A DNA stretch of 64,000 bases from Mytilus edulis. Its lineage: Eukaryota; Mollusca; Bivalvia; Mytilida; Mytilidae. A program made the position numbers and the translations under genes. Positions within the stretch are counted from its first letter, which is position 1, and every line of letters starts with the position of its first letter. The notes under the pieces were generated by a model, which saw only the letters and a list, made by a program, of their open reading frames with translations, made no database searches and had not been told where the DNA came from. Shown in pieces: positions 12,750 to 24,067 of the stretch. The stretch is from the NCBI RefSeq assembly GCF_963676685.1, contig NC_092344.1:42786589-42850588 (forward strand). The letters run 5' to 3'.

Positions 12750-15080
12750 ATTTGTACAATGTAAAAATACAAGTTATAACATGTACAAAAGTACATTTTT
12801 TTTTACCTTGTAAATATTATACGATGTACAAAGTATTGCTTGAAAATGGTTTTAACTTGTACAAAATTTGAAAATAAAAATATGTTTCTATTTTTACGCC
12901 ACATGCCATTAACCTCAATTATTATAACAAAATATCCTCTGCAATGGTGTTTTTCTTAAGAGCACAGAGTTTCAGAAATACTTTTATTGCTTCAAGTTGG
13001 CATAGCGCGTTTTCAAGTTATTGTATGTTTAATTCAGTCCACCATGGCCTACAACAGTGTGACTCTTCTCAATAATAGCATACATTTCCTAAACGGCCAC
13101 AAAGTAGATAATTGGTTTCACTGAATTTGTTAAGAACAATGGAATGATACACCTCCCCCTCTTTTTGTAACATGCAAAACTGAAAGCAAGGCCTCCTATG
13201 TATACTCTATATAAAACCAGAGAGAAAAAACGGTTTTCAGGGGATCAAGCTTAAGTATAAATAGCTTTGGAATTATTGAATCTATATATGTGACCAGCCA
13301 CGACATATCCAGGCTTATGAAGGTAGAATGTCATTGTGAGAAAAACGCCATTAACTATATATGTGACTAGCCACTTCCAGGCTTAGGAGGGTACATTGTC
13401 TAAAATTTACTTTTTGTATATTTATCTAGAATATTCCGAAACAAACTCTCTGTCATGTTATTATGACATATTTGTTGTAATAGCAATGAAACGAATCATT
13501 TCGAATATCTGTATGAATATGAGACTGTTCTATGACGGCTTGTATTTATTGAAGGCACTAATTTATAAAATACAAAATTATTGTATTTATTGGCTCTTAG
13601 TAATGTTCAATAGCGTATTTTAATAAAATTTCAGACTTAGATTTACAACAATACAAACAATTCTTAGCTCTATTTTAGAACATGTAATTTAAACTTGTTG
13701 AAATGAAGTTAGTTTAAAATTTGTCAAAGTAAGCTTTAAGAATTCCTTTTTTTTAATAAATTCGTCTTTTAATTTAGATTTATCGTGCATGTCTCTAAAC
13801 ATAGTATGCGACGCGTAACAGTTTATAAGTAGGTGTTCTCATATATGCATTTGATACGGTGCATTTATTATGTATATATTTCAGACTCCATTTATGAACG
13901 AAAATTTATAAAGCAGAGCATTTTTTTTTTGTTAGCTCTATTTTAGAACATGTAATTTAAACTTGTTGAAATGAAGTTAGTTTAAAATTTGTCAAAGTAA
14001 GCTTTAAGAATTCCTTTTTTTAATTTAGATTTATTATGCATGTCTCTATACTTAGTATTTACTTAGTATGCGACGCGTAACAGTTTATAAGTAGGTATTC
14101 TCTTATATGCAATTGATATGGTGCATTTGTTAGGGATATATTTCAGATTTCATTTATGAAAGGAAATCTATAGAACAGATTTTTTTTTTGTATCAATTTA
14201 AAATGAAGATTCAAATATTTTTCACTTCAAACGATAAACTTCTTCAAAACTTATATATGATGTATAGTTCGGCGTCAGCAAAAAAGAAGCCAAGGAAAGT
14301 GTTTATCTCTTCTTCACAAATACGTATTTCATTGAATTTCGATATTTATCATGTTAACTTTATAATTTTTCTAACAATGACGTTCTACCTCCATAAGCCA
14401 ACAAATGTCACGGCGGGTCACATATTCGTTCAACATTTTTTACCTTAATCATAACTGATGAGTATGCAAATCTTATGCACCTTTTTTTCATAATTAAATA
14501 ATTCATTGAATGAGTCAAATATCATTATATATGATGTTATACAGCGAGGTGACTGAAATTAATCAAACTACAAACATTAAATATTCTGCAATTTGGACAG
14601 AAATTTACCCTTTCATAAGAATCCAGAATTTTAAAAGGGTACTTTTAACAGACTGTATCAACATAGCACTCGTTATCCCATGTTTTTCTTTTGATTATCT
14701 TGTCTAGGGTTCCAGCTGTCAATATCTCACTCTGCTTCAGAAGGCCGTTCTTTCTTTGCCAGTAGTTTAAGCGGCATCTTTCGCCTGCTTAGCACTTCTT
14801 ATCAAAATTTATATCCTCTTCTTTGAAAACAGGAAATTGTTTGCCAAGGAATTTTCCCCTCGTCATATCAAGGATTTCATTGTACAGTATATACTTGGCA
14901 TCCACTTGCATAATAGAAACATATTTTCAAAATTGTGTACAAGTTAAACCCATTTAAAGCAATATTTTGTACATGTTATAACATGTACGAGGTGCTTTTG
15001 TACATGTTATAACTTGCATTTTTGCATTGTACAAATTATCACATGTACATTTTTTTGTACATGTTATAATCTGTACAAAA
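12750..15080. repeat. Large interrupted inverted repeat, ~2.3 kb
   Basis: The stretch 12750-12900 aligns with the reverse complement of about 14920-15080, including an ordered series of GTACA and TTATAACATGTAC motifs. A second inner pair is 13285-13350 against the reverse complement of 14345-14425 (TGTGACCAGCCACGACAT on one side, the same order inverted on the other). The ends are built from near-palindromes of the form TTGTACATGTTATAACATGT. No transposase frame is visible between. It could be a decayed foldback element or the remains of a DNA transposon. Confidence 0.6.
13664..14190 (+). repeat. ~270-bp tandem duplication
   Basis: Two direct copies start with GCTCTATTTTAGAACATG (about 13664 and 13935) and both contain GCGACGCGTAACAGTTTATA. 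The second copy has small deletions. It sits inside the larger inverted repeat. No gene is seen. Confidence 0.8.
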
Positions 15081-15479
15081 TTACAACTTGTACTCGGCAT
15101 ATACACCAGTTCAGGAAACTAGTGAACTTTGGGATTTTTTGTTTTATCTTCCATACAAAAAAACGTTTTGTGAAACATTCTTGATGTAAAGCATTGTTTT
15201 TATCATATTCCAAATATTAATATACATTAATAGAATTAACTAGAATTTCTGTGTGGTATTACAAATAAAAAAAATTATAGAATATAGTATCCAATGAAAG
15301 GTTGGTGATTGTGGATTCGATGACAAATACAATTTAAAAAGGTATAGCTGGCTTTTCTTTGCCAAGGAAGGCTTTGAAAATTTAAAAGTAAAATAAATGA
15401 GGAATAGGAAGAAAATCTTCAAAAGATTCTAAAGGAGCTGTATTTTGTTCTTAAAAAAAAGTTTTTTGAATGTTAAAAA

Positions 15480-16075
15480 ACGAATGTTGAATGTCGAAAG
15501 TTTAGAAAATAAACAAGATTTGAAAAAAAATGAAAACACAATGAATGTCGAATGTTGAAAACGAATGTTGTATGTTGAAATAACTTGACTAATGTTGAAC
15601 GATAACATCTTATGTTGAAAAAAATCGGAACATCATTGAAAAAATATTTTTATTTTGAAATCAAATGTTGAACGTTGAAATCGATTGCTTAAAAAAATCC
15701 CCCCCCCCAAAAAAAAGATTATTTTTTTAACGTGGAGATCGAATGTTGAATGTTGAATACGAATGTTGCATGTTGGAAAACGAATGTTGAATGTAATGAA
15801 ATCGAATGTTGAATGTAATGAAATCGAATGTCGAATTATTAAATCGAATGTTGAAAAGGCAAATTCAAATGTTTAATACTGAATGATGAATGTTGAAGAT
15901 TGAATGTTGAATGTTGAATGTTGAATGTTGAAAGTTGAATGTTGAATGTTGAATGTGTTGAATGTTGAATGTTGAATGTTGAATGTTGAATGTTGAATGT
16001 TGAATATTGAATGTTGAATGTTGAATGTTGAATGTTGAATGTTGAATGTTGAAAGTTGAATGTTGAATGTTGAGC
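15480..16075 (+). repeat. Heptamer satellite (GTTGAAT)n with degenerate flank
   Basis: From about 15895 to 16075 the sequence is almost pure GTTGAAT heptamers with rare variants (AGTTGAAT, one ATATTGAAT). From 15480 to 15890 it is a decayed version with CGAATGTTGAA islands. Open frames through it on the minus strand (FNIQHST repeats) exist only because 7-mers read in all three frames, and are not genes. Confidence 0.92.
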
Positions 16076-17062
16076 CCGTTTTCATGCAACCTTCAACTTA
16101 ACCCTTAAGCTAGATATGGGTTACGAATAAGCGAGGAGTGTTCAGCCATTAAAAAGCAAAGAATTTAGAAACTGAAACAAAGGTGAATAATTTGGTCGAC
16201 TGAATCGATCAACAAAAACCCATTCAAATACAGGTAAAGACTTGCGATGATTAACATATAATACCGTATGAAATCAAACAGACCTAGTAAAATCATAGGG
16301 CCAATTGCACATGCTGGCTATCTATTCATATCTATATTTATTTCAATATCGGGTTATATGACTCTCAACAGTCTTCGGAGGTCACCTCGAATGTAACTGA
16401 GTGGATGACGTCTACACTAGAATACACACAGAATAGGATTTAATCGAGTCTATGCATCGTAAGTGCGCTAGTGGTATATGCCACAGGGTAGTGATATGCG
16501 TCAAGTGTGGTTACAATTCATTGATTTGTTAACTACCGCTGGCTAGCATACTTGCTGTGTGAAAAGAAAGCCGAGTGTGTAAGTCTTTCCTGCCAGTACA
16601 TAGCCTCTACACTTCCAAGACTCCTGCAGTGCCTCCCCTCGACAGTGCACGTAAACTGGGGTCTAGCACCTCAGGCTAAACTGATCTCGGATCAGCAAGG
16701 GCCCTAGAGATGCAGTGTGTAGGCCTACAGGTGTGTGGACATGCCATAGCACTCATCAACCTTGTCCTAGCTATGGGTAAATAGACGGTTAGATGAGAGT
16801 CGTAGCCCAGTAAGGCAACTCATCTAGGAGAAGGTAAACTTCGAAAACAAACCTGGATAGAATGGATTCATAAGCTCAGGACAGCAGCCCTTCTAGAGGA
16901 TGGAAACATTGACTTCAAATTCCCTGGCTCTCCAGGTTGGAGTGTTGGGCATGGGGTTAACTCACCCATCCTGTAAAAACAACTACAGTTACAGAAACCA
17001 CAACAAATGAAATTAGATTACCCTCTGTTATAGGTTCAACGGGGGACTCAAACCTCAGCGGA

Positions 17063-18118
17063 ATGATTTCTCCTAGTGAAAGCCCTATTGTGGAAACTAG
17101 GAAAATGAATATGAGTCTTCTAGGACCTAAAGCACACATACATATAGGAGCCTGGAATGTTCGAACCATGTATGAAACATCAAAGACTGCACAGGTCATC
17201 AAGGAAATGGAGCACTACAGGTTAGACATTCTTGGTGTGAGCGAATGTCGTTGGACTGGCTCAGGAAAGACCAGAACAAATAGTGGAAACATCATCCCAC
17301 ACTCTGGAAACATTGACAAACATATTAATGGTGTAGCAATAATTATATGCAAAGAAAAGGCAAAATCATTACTAGAATGGGAACCAATCAGTGAAAGATT
17401 AGTAACAGCAAGATTTAACTCTGACTACTGTAAACTTTCTATCATACAGTGTTACGCACCAACAAATGATGCTGAAGATGAGACTAAGGATGATTTTTAT
17501 GAACAGCTACAGACTGCCATTTCCAAAGTACCTCAACACGACATGCTGGTAATAATGGGAGACCTTAATGCTAAAGTAGGATCCGACAACACTGATGCTG
17601 AATATGTGATGGGCAGGCATGGTTGCGGGGTGAAAAATGAGAATGGTGAACGTGCTATCGATCTCTGTCTTTGCAATAAACTGGTGATAGGAGGGACCAT
17701 CTTTCCACATAAAATCATCCATAAACTAACATGGAAATCACCTGATGGAAGAACAGTTAACCAGATTGACCACATATTGGTGAACAACAAGTGGCGTAGA
17801 TCATTAAGAGATGTAAGAGTACTCAGGGGTGCAGATGTAAACAGCGATCACTATCTACTGAAAGCTACCATCAAACTAAAACTAAGAAAGGCACCTATTG
17901 AAAACCAGAACAGAAAGAGACTAGACACAGCAAGGTTGAAGTCACCAAACGTCAAGAAAGCTTTTTGCTTAGAATTGAAAAATCGGTTTAGTGTGCTAGA
18001 TAACTCTGATGATGGAGAAGATAGTGTACAAGAGAAATGGGATAGCATCAAAGATATTTATGTAAAGACGGCAGAAAAGACAGTTGGTCACAAGACAAAA
18101 AAGAACAAAGATTGGTAA
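17063..18118 (+). pseudogene. LINE AP-endonuclease domain
   Basis: An intact 351-codon piece of the LINE polyprotein. Endonuclease/exonuclease/phosphatase motifs run in order: HIGAWNVRTMYE near the start, GVSECRWTGSG, YAPTNDAEDE, the metal and catalytic block VIMGDLNAKVG, and near the end QIDHILVNN and SDHYLLKATI. Family role: it nicks target DNA to prime reverse transcription. The frame ends at a TAA after KNKDW where related elements read on (TSETW follows in the same frame), so this is a premature stop in a longer ORF. Confidence 0.88.
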
Positions 18119-20670
18119 ACATCGGAAACATGGCAAAAAATTTAAGAAAGAAAGACTATAAAACTAAAATCAGTAAATGCAAAATCCAAAAGGTTACAAG
18201 ATCAACTGCAAGTAACATACAGAGCAAAAGACAAAGAGGTTAAAAGAAGTGCTAGAAAAGATAAAAGACAATATTAAGAGGACCTTGCAAAAGAAGCAGA
18301 AAAGGCAGCCATTCTCGGAGAGTTAAGTACAGTTTACAAAATCACCAAACAACTCTGTGGAACATCAAATGCACAGACAGCACACGTAAACGACAAAAAT
18401 GGCAAAGCATTGAAAACAGAAAGGGAAAAAGCAGAAAGGTGGGTCCAACATTTTAAAGAGGTATTAAACTGCCCTGAGCCTGATTTCATAGCTACCCCTG
18501 AACCATCAGAAGATGATTTAAACATCAACTCAGAACCACCAACTATAGATGAAGTATGAAATGCCATTAAATCATTGAAGACGGGGAAGGCACCAGGCAT
18601 TGATTCCATTCACGCAGAGATGTTAAATGCAGACTTAGAAACATCATCCAAAGTACTCCACAATCTTTTCCTTATCATCTGGGAAGAAGGGGACATTCCA
18701 TCAGACTGGAGCAAAGGCCTGATTGTGAAATTACCAAAGAAAGGCAATCTACGCAACTGTGACAACCGGAGAGGGATTACATTACTTTCTGTCCCTAGTA
18801 AGGTCTTTTGCAAAATTCTTCTAAAAAGAATTGATAAAATTGTAGATGAAAAGCTTAGAAAAGAACAAGCATGCTTTAGAAGAGACAGAGGATGCATTGA
18901 CCAAATTTTCACTCTGAGGAACATCATCGAGCAATGCATTTCAATGGAACACACCACTTTTCATTAATTGCATTGACTTCAAAAAGGCCTTTGACAGTAT
19001 TCATAGAGAAACTCTTTGGAAAATTGTAAGATCATATGGAATTCCACCTAAGATATTGATGCTAATAAAAGCCTTCTACAACAGCTTTGAATGCAGTGTG
19101 ACTGTCATCCTTGACAGCTCTATCTCAGACTAATTTGAAGTAAAATCTGGTGTAAGACAAGGATGTATTATGTCACCAATCCTATTTTTATTGGCCATTG
19201 ACTGGATACAAAGAAATACAACATCAGACAAGAAAAGGGGTATCCAGTGGACCATGTTTAATCAGCTAGAAGACCTTGATTTTGCTGATGACATTGCCAT
19301 ATTACCAACAACAAGTGAACACCTCCAAGAGAGAACCAACATACTTACCAACTATGCAAAGCAAACTGGTCTGAATGTCAATGCCAAGAAGACCAAGGTA
19401 ATGTCAATAAACACTAGAAATACAACACAAATAACAATCAATGATCTGCCAGTGGACAGTGTTGACGATTTCACCTACCTTAGAAGCATGATAAGCAAAG
19501 ATAATGGAACAGGGAAGGATATAAAGGCAATAAAATTGAGAATGGAAATGGGGAATGTGCCAAAGAGACAACAACCCGACCATAGAAAAAAAACAACAGC
19601 AGAAGGTCACCAACAGGTCTTCAATGTAGCGAGAAATTCCCGCACCCGGAGGCGTCCTTCAACTGGCCCCTAAACAAATATATACTAGTTCAGTGATAAT
19701 GAACGCCATACTAATTTCCAAATTTTACACAAGAAACTAAAATTAAAATAATACAAGACTAACAAAGGCCAGAGGCTCCTGACTTGGGACAGGCGCAAAA
19801 ATGCGGCGGGGTTAAACATGTTTGTGAGATCTCAACCCTCCCCCTATACCTCTAGCCAATGTAGAAAAGTAAACGCATAACAATACACACATTAAAATTC
19901 AGTTCAAGAGAAGTCCGAGTCTGATGTCAGAAGATGTAACCAAAGAAAATAAACAAAATGACAATAATACATAAATATTAAATAACAACAGACTACTAGC
20001 AGTTAACTGACATGCCAGCTCCAGACTTCAATTAAACTGACTGAAAGATTATTATTTCATCATATGAACATCAGGCACAATCCTTCCCGTTAGGGGTTTA
20101 GTATCATACCATCATAACATATATGAGAAGAACATAACCCGTGTCAGACTATCTAAGGCACGCGCAACATTTGCTTGACTTCATACAATCTGGAAGTCTA
20201 ACCAGTACAGTTTAAGGACCAAACTGCGAATTTACAACAGCAATGTAAAATCTGTCCTACTGTATGGTTCGGAAACTTGGCGTGTTTTAGTGAGTGACCT
20301 TCAAAAAGTAGATGCTTTCCATACTAGCTGCCTTAGAAAAATCAACAAAATAGTCTGGCCAAATAAGATCAGCAACAAGAGCCTTTTGAAGAAATGCAAT
20401 GCTAAAAGTATAACAGCAGAAATCAAACAACGAAGATTTAGATGGTTAGGCCATGTACTGAGAATGCCACAACATCACACACTTAAAACAGCTTTATATT
20501 GGACACCACCAGGAAAAAGGAAACCAGGGAGGCCTAGAATCACCTGGCGAAGAACTGTAACAGCAGAATTAGAAGCAATGGGCTACACCTGGGGCCAAGC
20601 CTAGTACATGGCTAAGGACAGAGAGAAGTGGATGCAGTTTGTTGTGGCCTTATGTCCCACTTGGGATGAA
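18119..20670 (+). pseudogene. LINE reverse-transcriptase domain, broken
   Basis: Continues the endonuclease frame after its stop. Visible blocks: KTGKAPGIDSIHAEML (18575 on), RRGITLLSVPSK, a degenerate RRDRGCIDQIFTLRNIIEQ, DFKKAFDSIHRETLW in another frame after a one-base shift near 18950, GVRQGCIMSPILF, the catalytic LDFADDIAIL, then DDFTYL. The frame stops at 18145, 18283, 18557 and 19131. After the 616-bp insertion it resumes exactly (RLSKARATF, LLYGSETW, FRWLGHVLRMPQH, GRPRITWRR) and ends near 20670. Confidence 0.85.
19530..20145 (-). mobile_element. 616-bp mussel interspersed repeat inside the LINE
   Basis: The LINE protein reads cleanly across the junction (...DIKA before, RLSKARATF after), so boundaries are good to about one base. 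The insert has no coding frame and no clear duplication of target DNA (at most one A). Reverse-complement pieces of the same family lie at 20930-21160 and 21965-22165. I recognise it as a very common mussel repeat, but do not know its class. Confidence 0.8.
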
Positions 20671-21503
20671 GAGGATAAGTAAGTAAGTAATGCATCGTAA
20701 ATTATTAATTTTAGAAATTTTATAATTCTTTAATAAATCAAATATGAGTATTTGGGTCAAATTGGTGAATACGAATTTGACAGATAATGGCCTCGTAAAC
20801 CGGAACAAAATATTTGAATATTGAATTTATACTATTTTAAAACTAATTGATGCTCGTTTGTCTTGTTGGTTAGAAAACTAGTTTAATTAAGGTTTGCTGG
20901 AAGTTGTAGTTCAGTAACTGCTAGAAGTTCTTTGTTAATTTATACATTATTGTCTTTTTGCTAAGTTTCTTCTGATACCTATTCTGACATCGAAATCAGA
21001 CTTCTTTTTTTAAATGAGTTTAACTGTGCGTAAGGCTGTGTTTTTTTGTTCTTTTCCTCAAGTTAGAGGTAAAGGGGAAGACTGAGAACTCACAATACAT
21101 GTTTAACTCCACCGCATGTTGCGCCAGTCCCAAGTCAGGAGCTAGTCTCTGGCCTTTGCAGACGAAACGCGCGTCTGGCGTATATATAAAATTTTAATCC
21201 TGGTATCTATGATGAGTTTATTTGCAACCACTGGGTCTATGCTACTGCTGGTGGAGATTTATTTCCCAGAGGGTATCACCAGCCCAGTAGTCAGCACTTC
21301 TGTGTTGACTTCAGTTATCATTGATATGTTCTTAATTATAAATCCACCGTTGACGAACTTTGATTTTTTTTATATACTAAGGCTTCTCTACCTCAGGAAT
21401 AGATTACCTTAGCTGTATTTGGAAAAAACTTTTAGGAATTTTCGGTCCTCAATGCTCTTTAACTTCGTACTTTATTTGGCCCTTTTAACATTTTTTGATT
21501 TGA

Positions 21504-21547
21504 GCGTCACTGATGAGTCTTTTGTAGACGAAACGCGCGTCTGGCGT
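21504..21547 (+). ncRNA. Type I hammerhead ribozyme, retrozyme unit 2
   Basis: Core CTGATGA (21510-21516), stem II GTCT/AGAC around loop TTTGT, GAAA (21530-21533), a minimal stem III C[GCGC]G (21534-21539), then T and C17 with predicted cleavage after C21541. Stem I GCGTCA (21504-21509) pairs with TGGCGT (21542-21547), six pairs including two G-U. Stem III of one or two pairs is typical of metazoan repeats and may require a dimeric fold. Confidence 0.88.
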
Positions 21548-21872
21548 ATATATAAAATTTTAATCCTGGTATCTATGATAAGTTTATTTGCAACCACTGG
21601 GTCGATGCCACTGCTTGTGGAGATTTATTTCCCCGAGGGTAACACCAGCCCAGTAGTCATAACTTCTGTGTTAACTTCAGTTATCATTGATATGTTCTTA
21701 ATTATAAATCAACCGTTGACAAAACTTTGAATTTTTTGAAATACTAAGGATTCTCTACCTCAGGAATAGATTACCTTAGCTGTATTTGGAAAAACTTTTA
21801 GGAATGTTCGGTCCTCAATGCTCTTCAACCTCGTACTTTATTTGGCCCTTTTAACATTTTTTTATTTGAGCG

Positions 21873-21916
21873 GCGTCACTGATGAGTCTTTTGCAGACGA
21901 AACGCGCGTCTGGCGT
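21873..21916 (+). ncRNA. Type I hammerhead ribozyme, retrozyme unit 3
   Basis: Same layout as the unit 367-368 bp upstream: GCGTCA, CTGATGA at 21879-21885, stem II GTCT/AGAC with loop TTTGC (a loop change only), GAAA, C[GCGC]G, TC, TGGCGT. Predicted cleavage after C21910. All core bases are kept. Confidence 0.88.
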
Positions 21917-22204
21917 ATATATAAAATTTTAATCCTGGTATCTATGATAAGTTTATTTGCTAGTCTTTAATGGATTTTTGTAATTTTAGTTCATTTATAT
22001 GTTTTGGATTTTTCTCGTTGTGTTGAAGACCCATTGACGGCCTTATATATATAAGATGTTTTCTACTCTTTGGTCGGGTAGTTGTCTTTTTCACACTTTT
22101 TTTTATTTCAATTCTCAATTTTAAATAAAAAGTTATATAAACAAGGTAAAACTGTTTTAGTGGACTGAAAACAAAAATATGCATAGAAATGGACAAATTA
22201 GAAT

Positions 22205-22430
22205 GAGGGCCCTCATGGGGTTTTTGATTATGTGATTACTTTGCCGTTTTTTTAATGATTATTTGATTATTAAGCCAAATATTTCATGATTATTTGATTA
22301 CCTAGGACTGTATTTTTAGTTTATGATTATTTGATTACTAAAGATAAGCAAATATTTAATGATTATGTGATTATATTGGCAAAAAAATGGTGATTATGTG
22401 ATTACTAGGACCCCCCCCATGAGGGGCCTC
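22205..22430. mobile_element. 226-bp MITE with 6-bp TSD
   Basis: The direct repeat TAGAAT flanks both sides (22199-22204 and 22431-22436). The ends are inverted: GAGGGCCCTCATGGGG at left and CCCCATGAGGGGCCTC at right. Inside are at least five spaced copies of TGATTATxTGATTA. There is no coding. Confidence 0.82.
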
Positions 22431-22925
22431 TAGAATATAGATGGTAAATGGATTTGAATTAACAAATAATGTTTGGTGTGCAGTAGAAAGATTTGTCACG
22501 GCAAGTTATTAATATATACTGGTATTAGAAAAAGGGGGGGGGGGTAAAACAATCTAATTAAGATAAAATCTCTGCACTTGCTTATTGTTTATGATTGGTC
22601 GCTGCGTCTAGGACGGGGATTTTTAATCTAAATTAGATTGGAAGTAAATATGAGTTATATATTTGCATGATCTATATCCCCTCACAGGGATGAGTAATAA
22701 CAAAGTTTTTTTAACACAGATATTCTATATTTGTTAAAACAGGCGTAATTATGAAATATATCATACAGTATTCTTCGTTTGATAAAAAAAAGTCTTACAA
22801 ATGAATTGCACTACTGTCTCAATCTGATCGGCTGTCTTGTCTGTTTTAGTGTCGGACGAATGCATTGTAAAGTAACAACGATATGTGATTAAAGATTTAA
22901 GATTTTTTTTAATAATACATTTTCA

Positions 22926-23183
22926 TCATAAGTTATGGATAGACAATCTGTTGATACTTATGAATTCCCTCTCCCGATAAAAAGTAATAACTGGTGTACC
23001 TTCGTGAAGGAGCTTCAAAATGGACCCATTTTTAGAACCAACCACTAATGACCCCACTAATGTAGATATCGAGCACCTAACACTTAAAAACTGATTTACT
23101 TTCCACTGCAGATCAATAAATGTTTGGTTGACTATCCCTTGCGACATTTGAAAAGCATCTCTGTTTTCGGGAGATTTAAACAT
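22926..23183 (-). other. Orphan 85-codon open frame, unrecognised
   Basis: An isolated frame with a fairly protein-like composition (TFIDLQWKVNQFLS, then SLVVGSKNGS) and an in-frame stop just before its ATG. The IDLQWKV stretch faintly resembles the start of a COMM domain, but the rest does not follow. No flanking exons were recognised. It may be a chance frame or a decayed gene fragment. Confidence 0.15.
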
Positions 23184-23845
23184 TTTTTTTCACTCTAGAA
23201 ATGTCATCATTTTCTCTGGCAATGACCTCAGGAAATATGGATGTTCAAATTTCGATATGACCAGCGAAAAACATAGTACAACATAATCATTAATTCTTTA
23301 AAGAAACAAAAAAGAAACATCACTAACTCATATAATAATTAACATTTATGCTTTATAAACAGTATTACTGCAAACAAGTCGAGTGTCACGGTGAAATTGC
23401 TCTTGTAATCATAATCCATACTTTATTGTAGTGTTATAAAGTAGTCTCAGATTCTCTATATGTGAAAAAAAACCACTACTTGAGTTATCTCTCCTTAAAT
23501 AGCTAATTGATTAGAACAAACACAAATATTAAGTATTTGATACATAAGTCTTTACAATGCAATACTTATAGGTCACTATTATTCATTAATTCAAATGATT
23601 AGTCTCACCCATAATTTTCTTATGTAGCATATCTTTCTCAAAATTGCAGATTTAAGCTAAGAACAATCTAGACCTATTGTGGACTGCTATTGTGCCATTC
23701 AAGATGGCGCCAGGTGGTACAAATGTATATCTAAAGAATCTACTGTATCATAGAATAATCATACATGTGCATGCATAGTTTTTATCTAATTTATATTATT
23801 TTCTTGTTAATATAGATAAGTTAAACTGAGAAGATGACACTGATG

Positions 23846-24067
23846 GGGGTCTCATTGGGGGGTCCCGATCCCGGATCCCGCTTACTGTTTTGTCAGATTC
23901 CCGTATCCCGCTTACACTATGTATGTAAGCAATTATCATTTTTTTGTCATTTCCCGGGTCCCGCAAGACCTCATTTCCCGTTTTCACGACACAATAATTT
24001 GACTTTCACGTGTCACGCTTACAAAAAATCGGCAATCCCGCGTCACGCTTAGACCCCAATGAGACCC
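23846..24067. mobile_element. 222-bp MULE-like MITE with 9-bp TSD
   Basis: ACACTGATG is repeated exactly on both sides (23837-23845 and 24068-24076). The ends are inverted: GGGTCTCATTGGGG at left, CCCCAATGAGACCC at right. Inside are repeats of TCCCG(T/G)ATCCCGCTTA type. A 9-bp duplication is what Mutator-like elements leave, so a MULE-derived MITE is the best guess. Confidence 0.82.

Larger units (their letters stand above)
16430..20692 (+). mobile_element. Inactive APE-type non-LTR retrotransposon (LINE), RTE-like
   Basis: A GC-richer 5' leader (from about 16430; exact start not fixed) is followed by an AP-endonuclease frame, a reverse-transcriptase region and a C-terminal GRPRITWRR / TWGQA block, ending in TAAGTAAGTAA. 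This order (endonuclease then RT, short 3' tandem tail) is that of RTE or a related clade; its endonuclease is of the kind annotated in databases as 'craniofacial development protein 2-like'. At least four in-frame stops, one frameshift near 18950 and a 616-bp insertion (19530-20145) show that it is dead. Confidence 0.88.
21160..21965 (+). mobile_element. Retrozyme: tandem ~367-bp units with hammerhead ribozymes
   Basis: The landmark GACGAAACGCGCGTCTGGCG occurs at 21162, 21528 and 21896, spaced 366 and 368 bp, so about 2.2 head-to-tail units are present. Two units carry a complete type I hammerhead (21504-21547 and 21873-21916); the first keeps only the 3' half. Such tandem, non-coding, hammerhead-bearing repeats match metazoan retrozymes, thought to spread through small circular RNAs made by self-cleavage. 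The array starts part-way through a ribozyme and interrupts another repeat. The matching open frames in each unit are not genes. Confidence 0.88.
20930..22165 (+). mobile_element. Second copy of the 616-bp repeat, split by a ribozyme array
   Basis: Sequence from about 20930 to 21160 (GTCCCAAGTCAGGAGC, then TCTGGCCTTTG) and from 21961 to 22165 (TAGTCTTTAATGG, CTCTTTGGTCGGG, CAATTCTCAATTTTAA) is the two halves of the repeat seen inverted at 19530-20145. The break falls between CCTTTG and TAGTC and is filled by the ~367-bp hammerhead array. Copy 2 is more diverged than copy 1. Confidence 0.75.

Noticed and set aside
15865..16089. Minus-strand frames encoding FNIQHST repeats
   Set aside because: Every frame of a stop-free heptamer repeat is open; composition is purely that of the satellite.
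16957..17202. Minus-strand 81-codon frame
   Set aside because: Shadow of the LINE endonuclease on the opposite strand; other minus-strand frames at 17507-18957 are the same.
21209..21730. Plus-strand frames sharing LFATTGSMPLLVEIYFPEG
   Set aside because: They are the body of the ribozyme-bearing 367-bp repeat, which is non-coding in known retrozymes; the two copies differ by stops and shifts.
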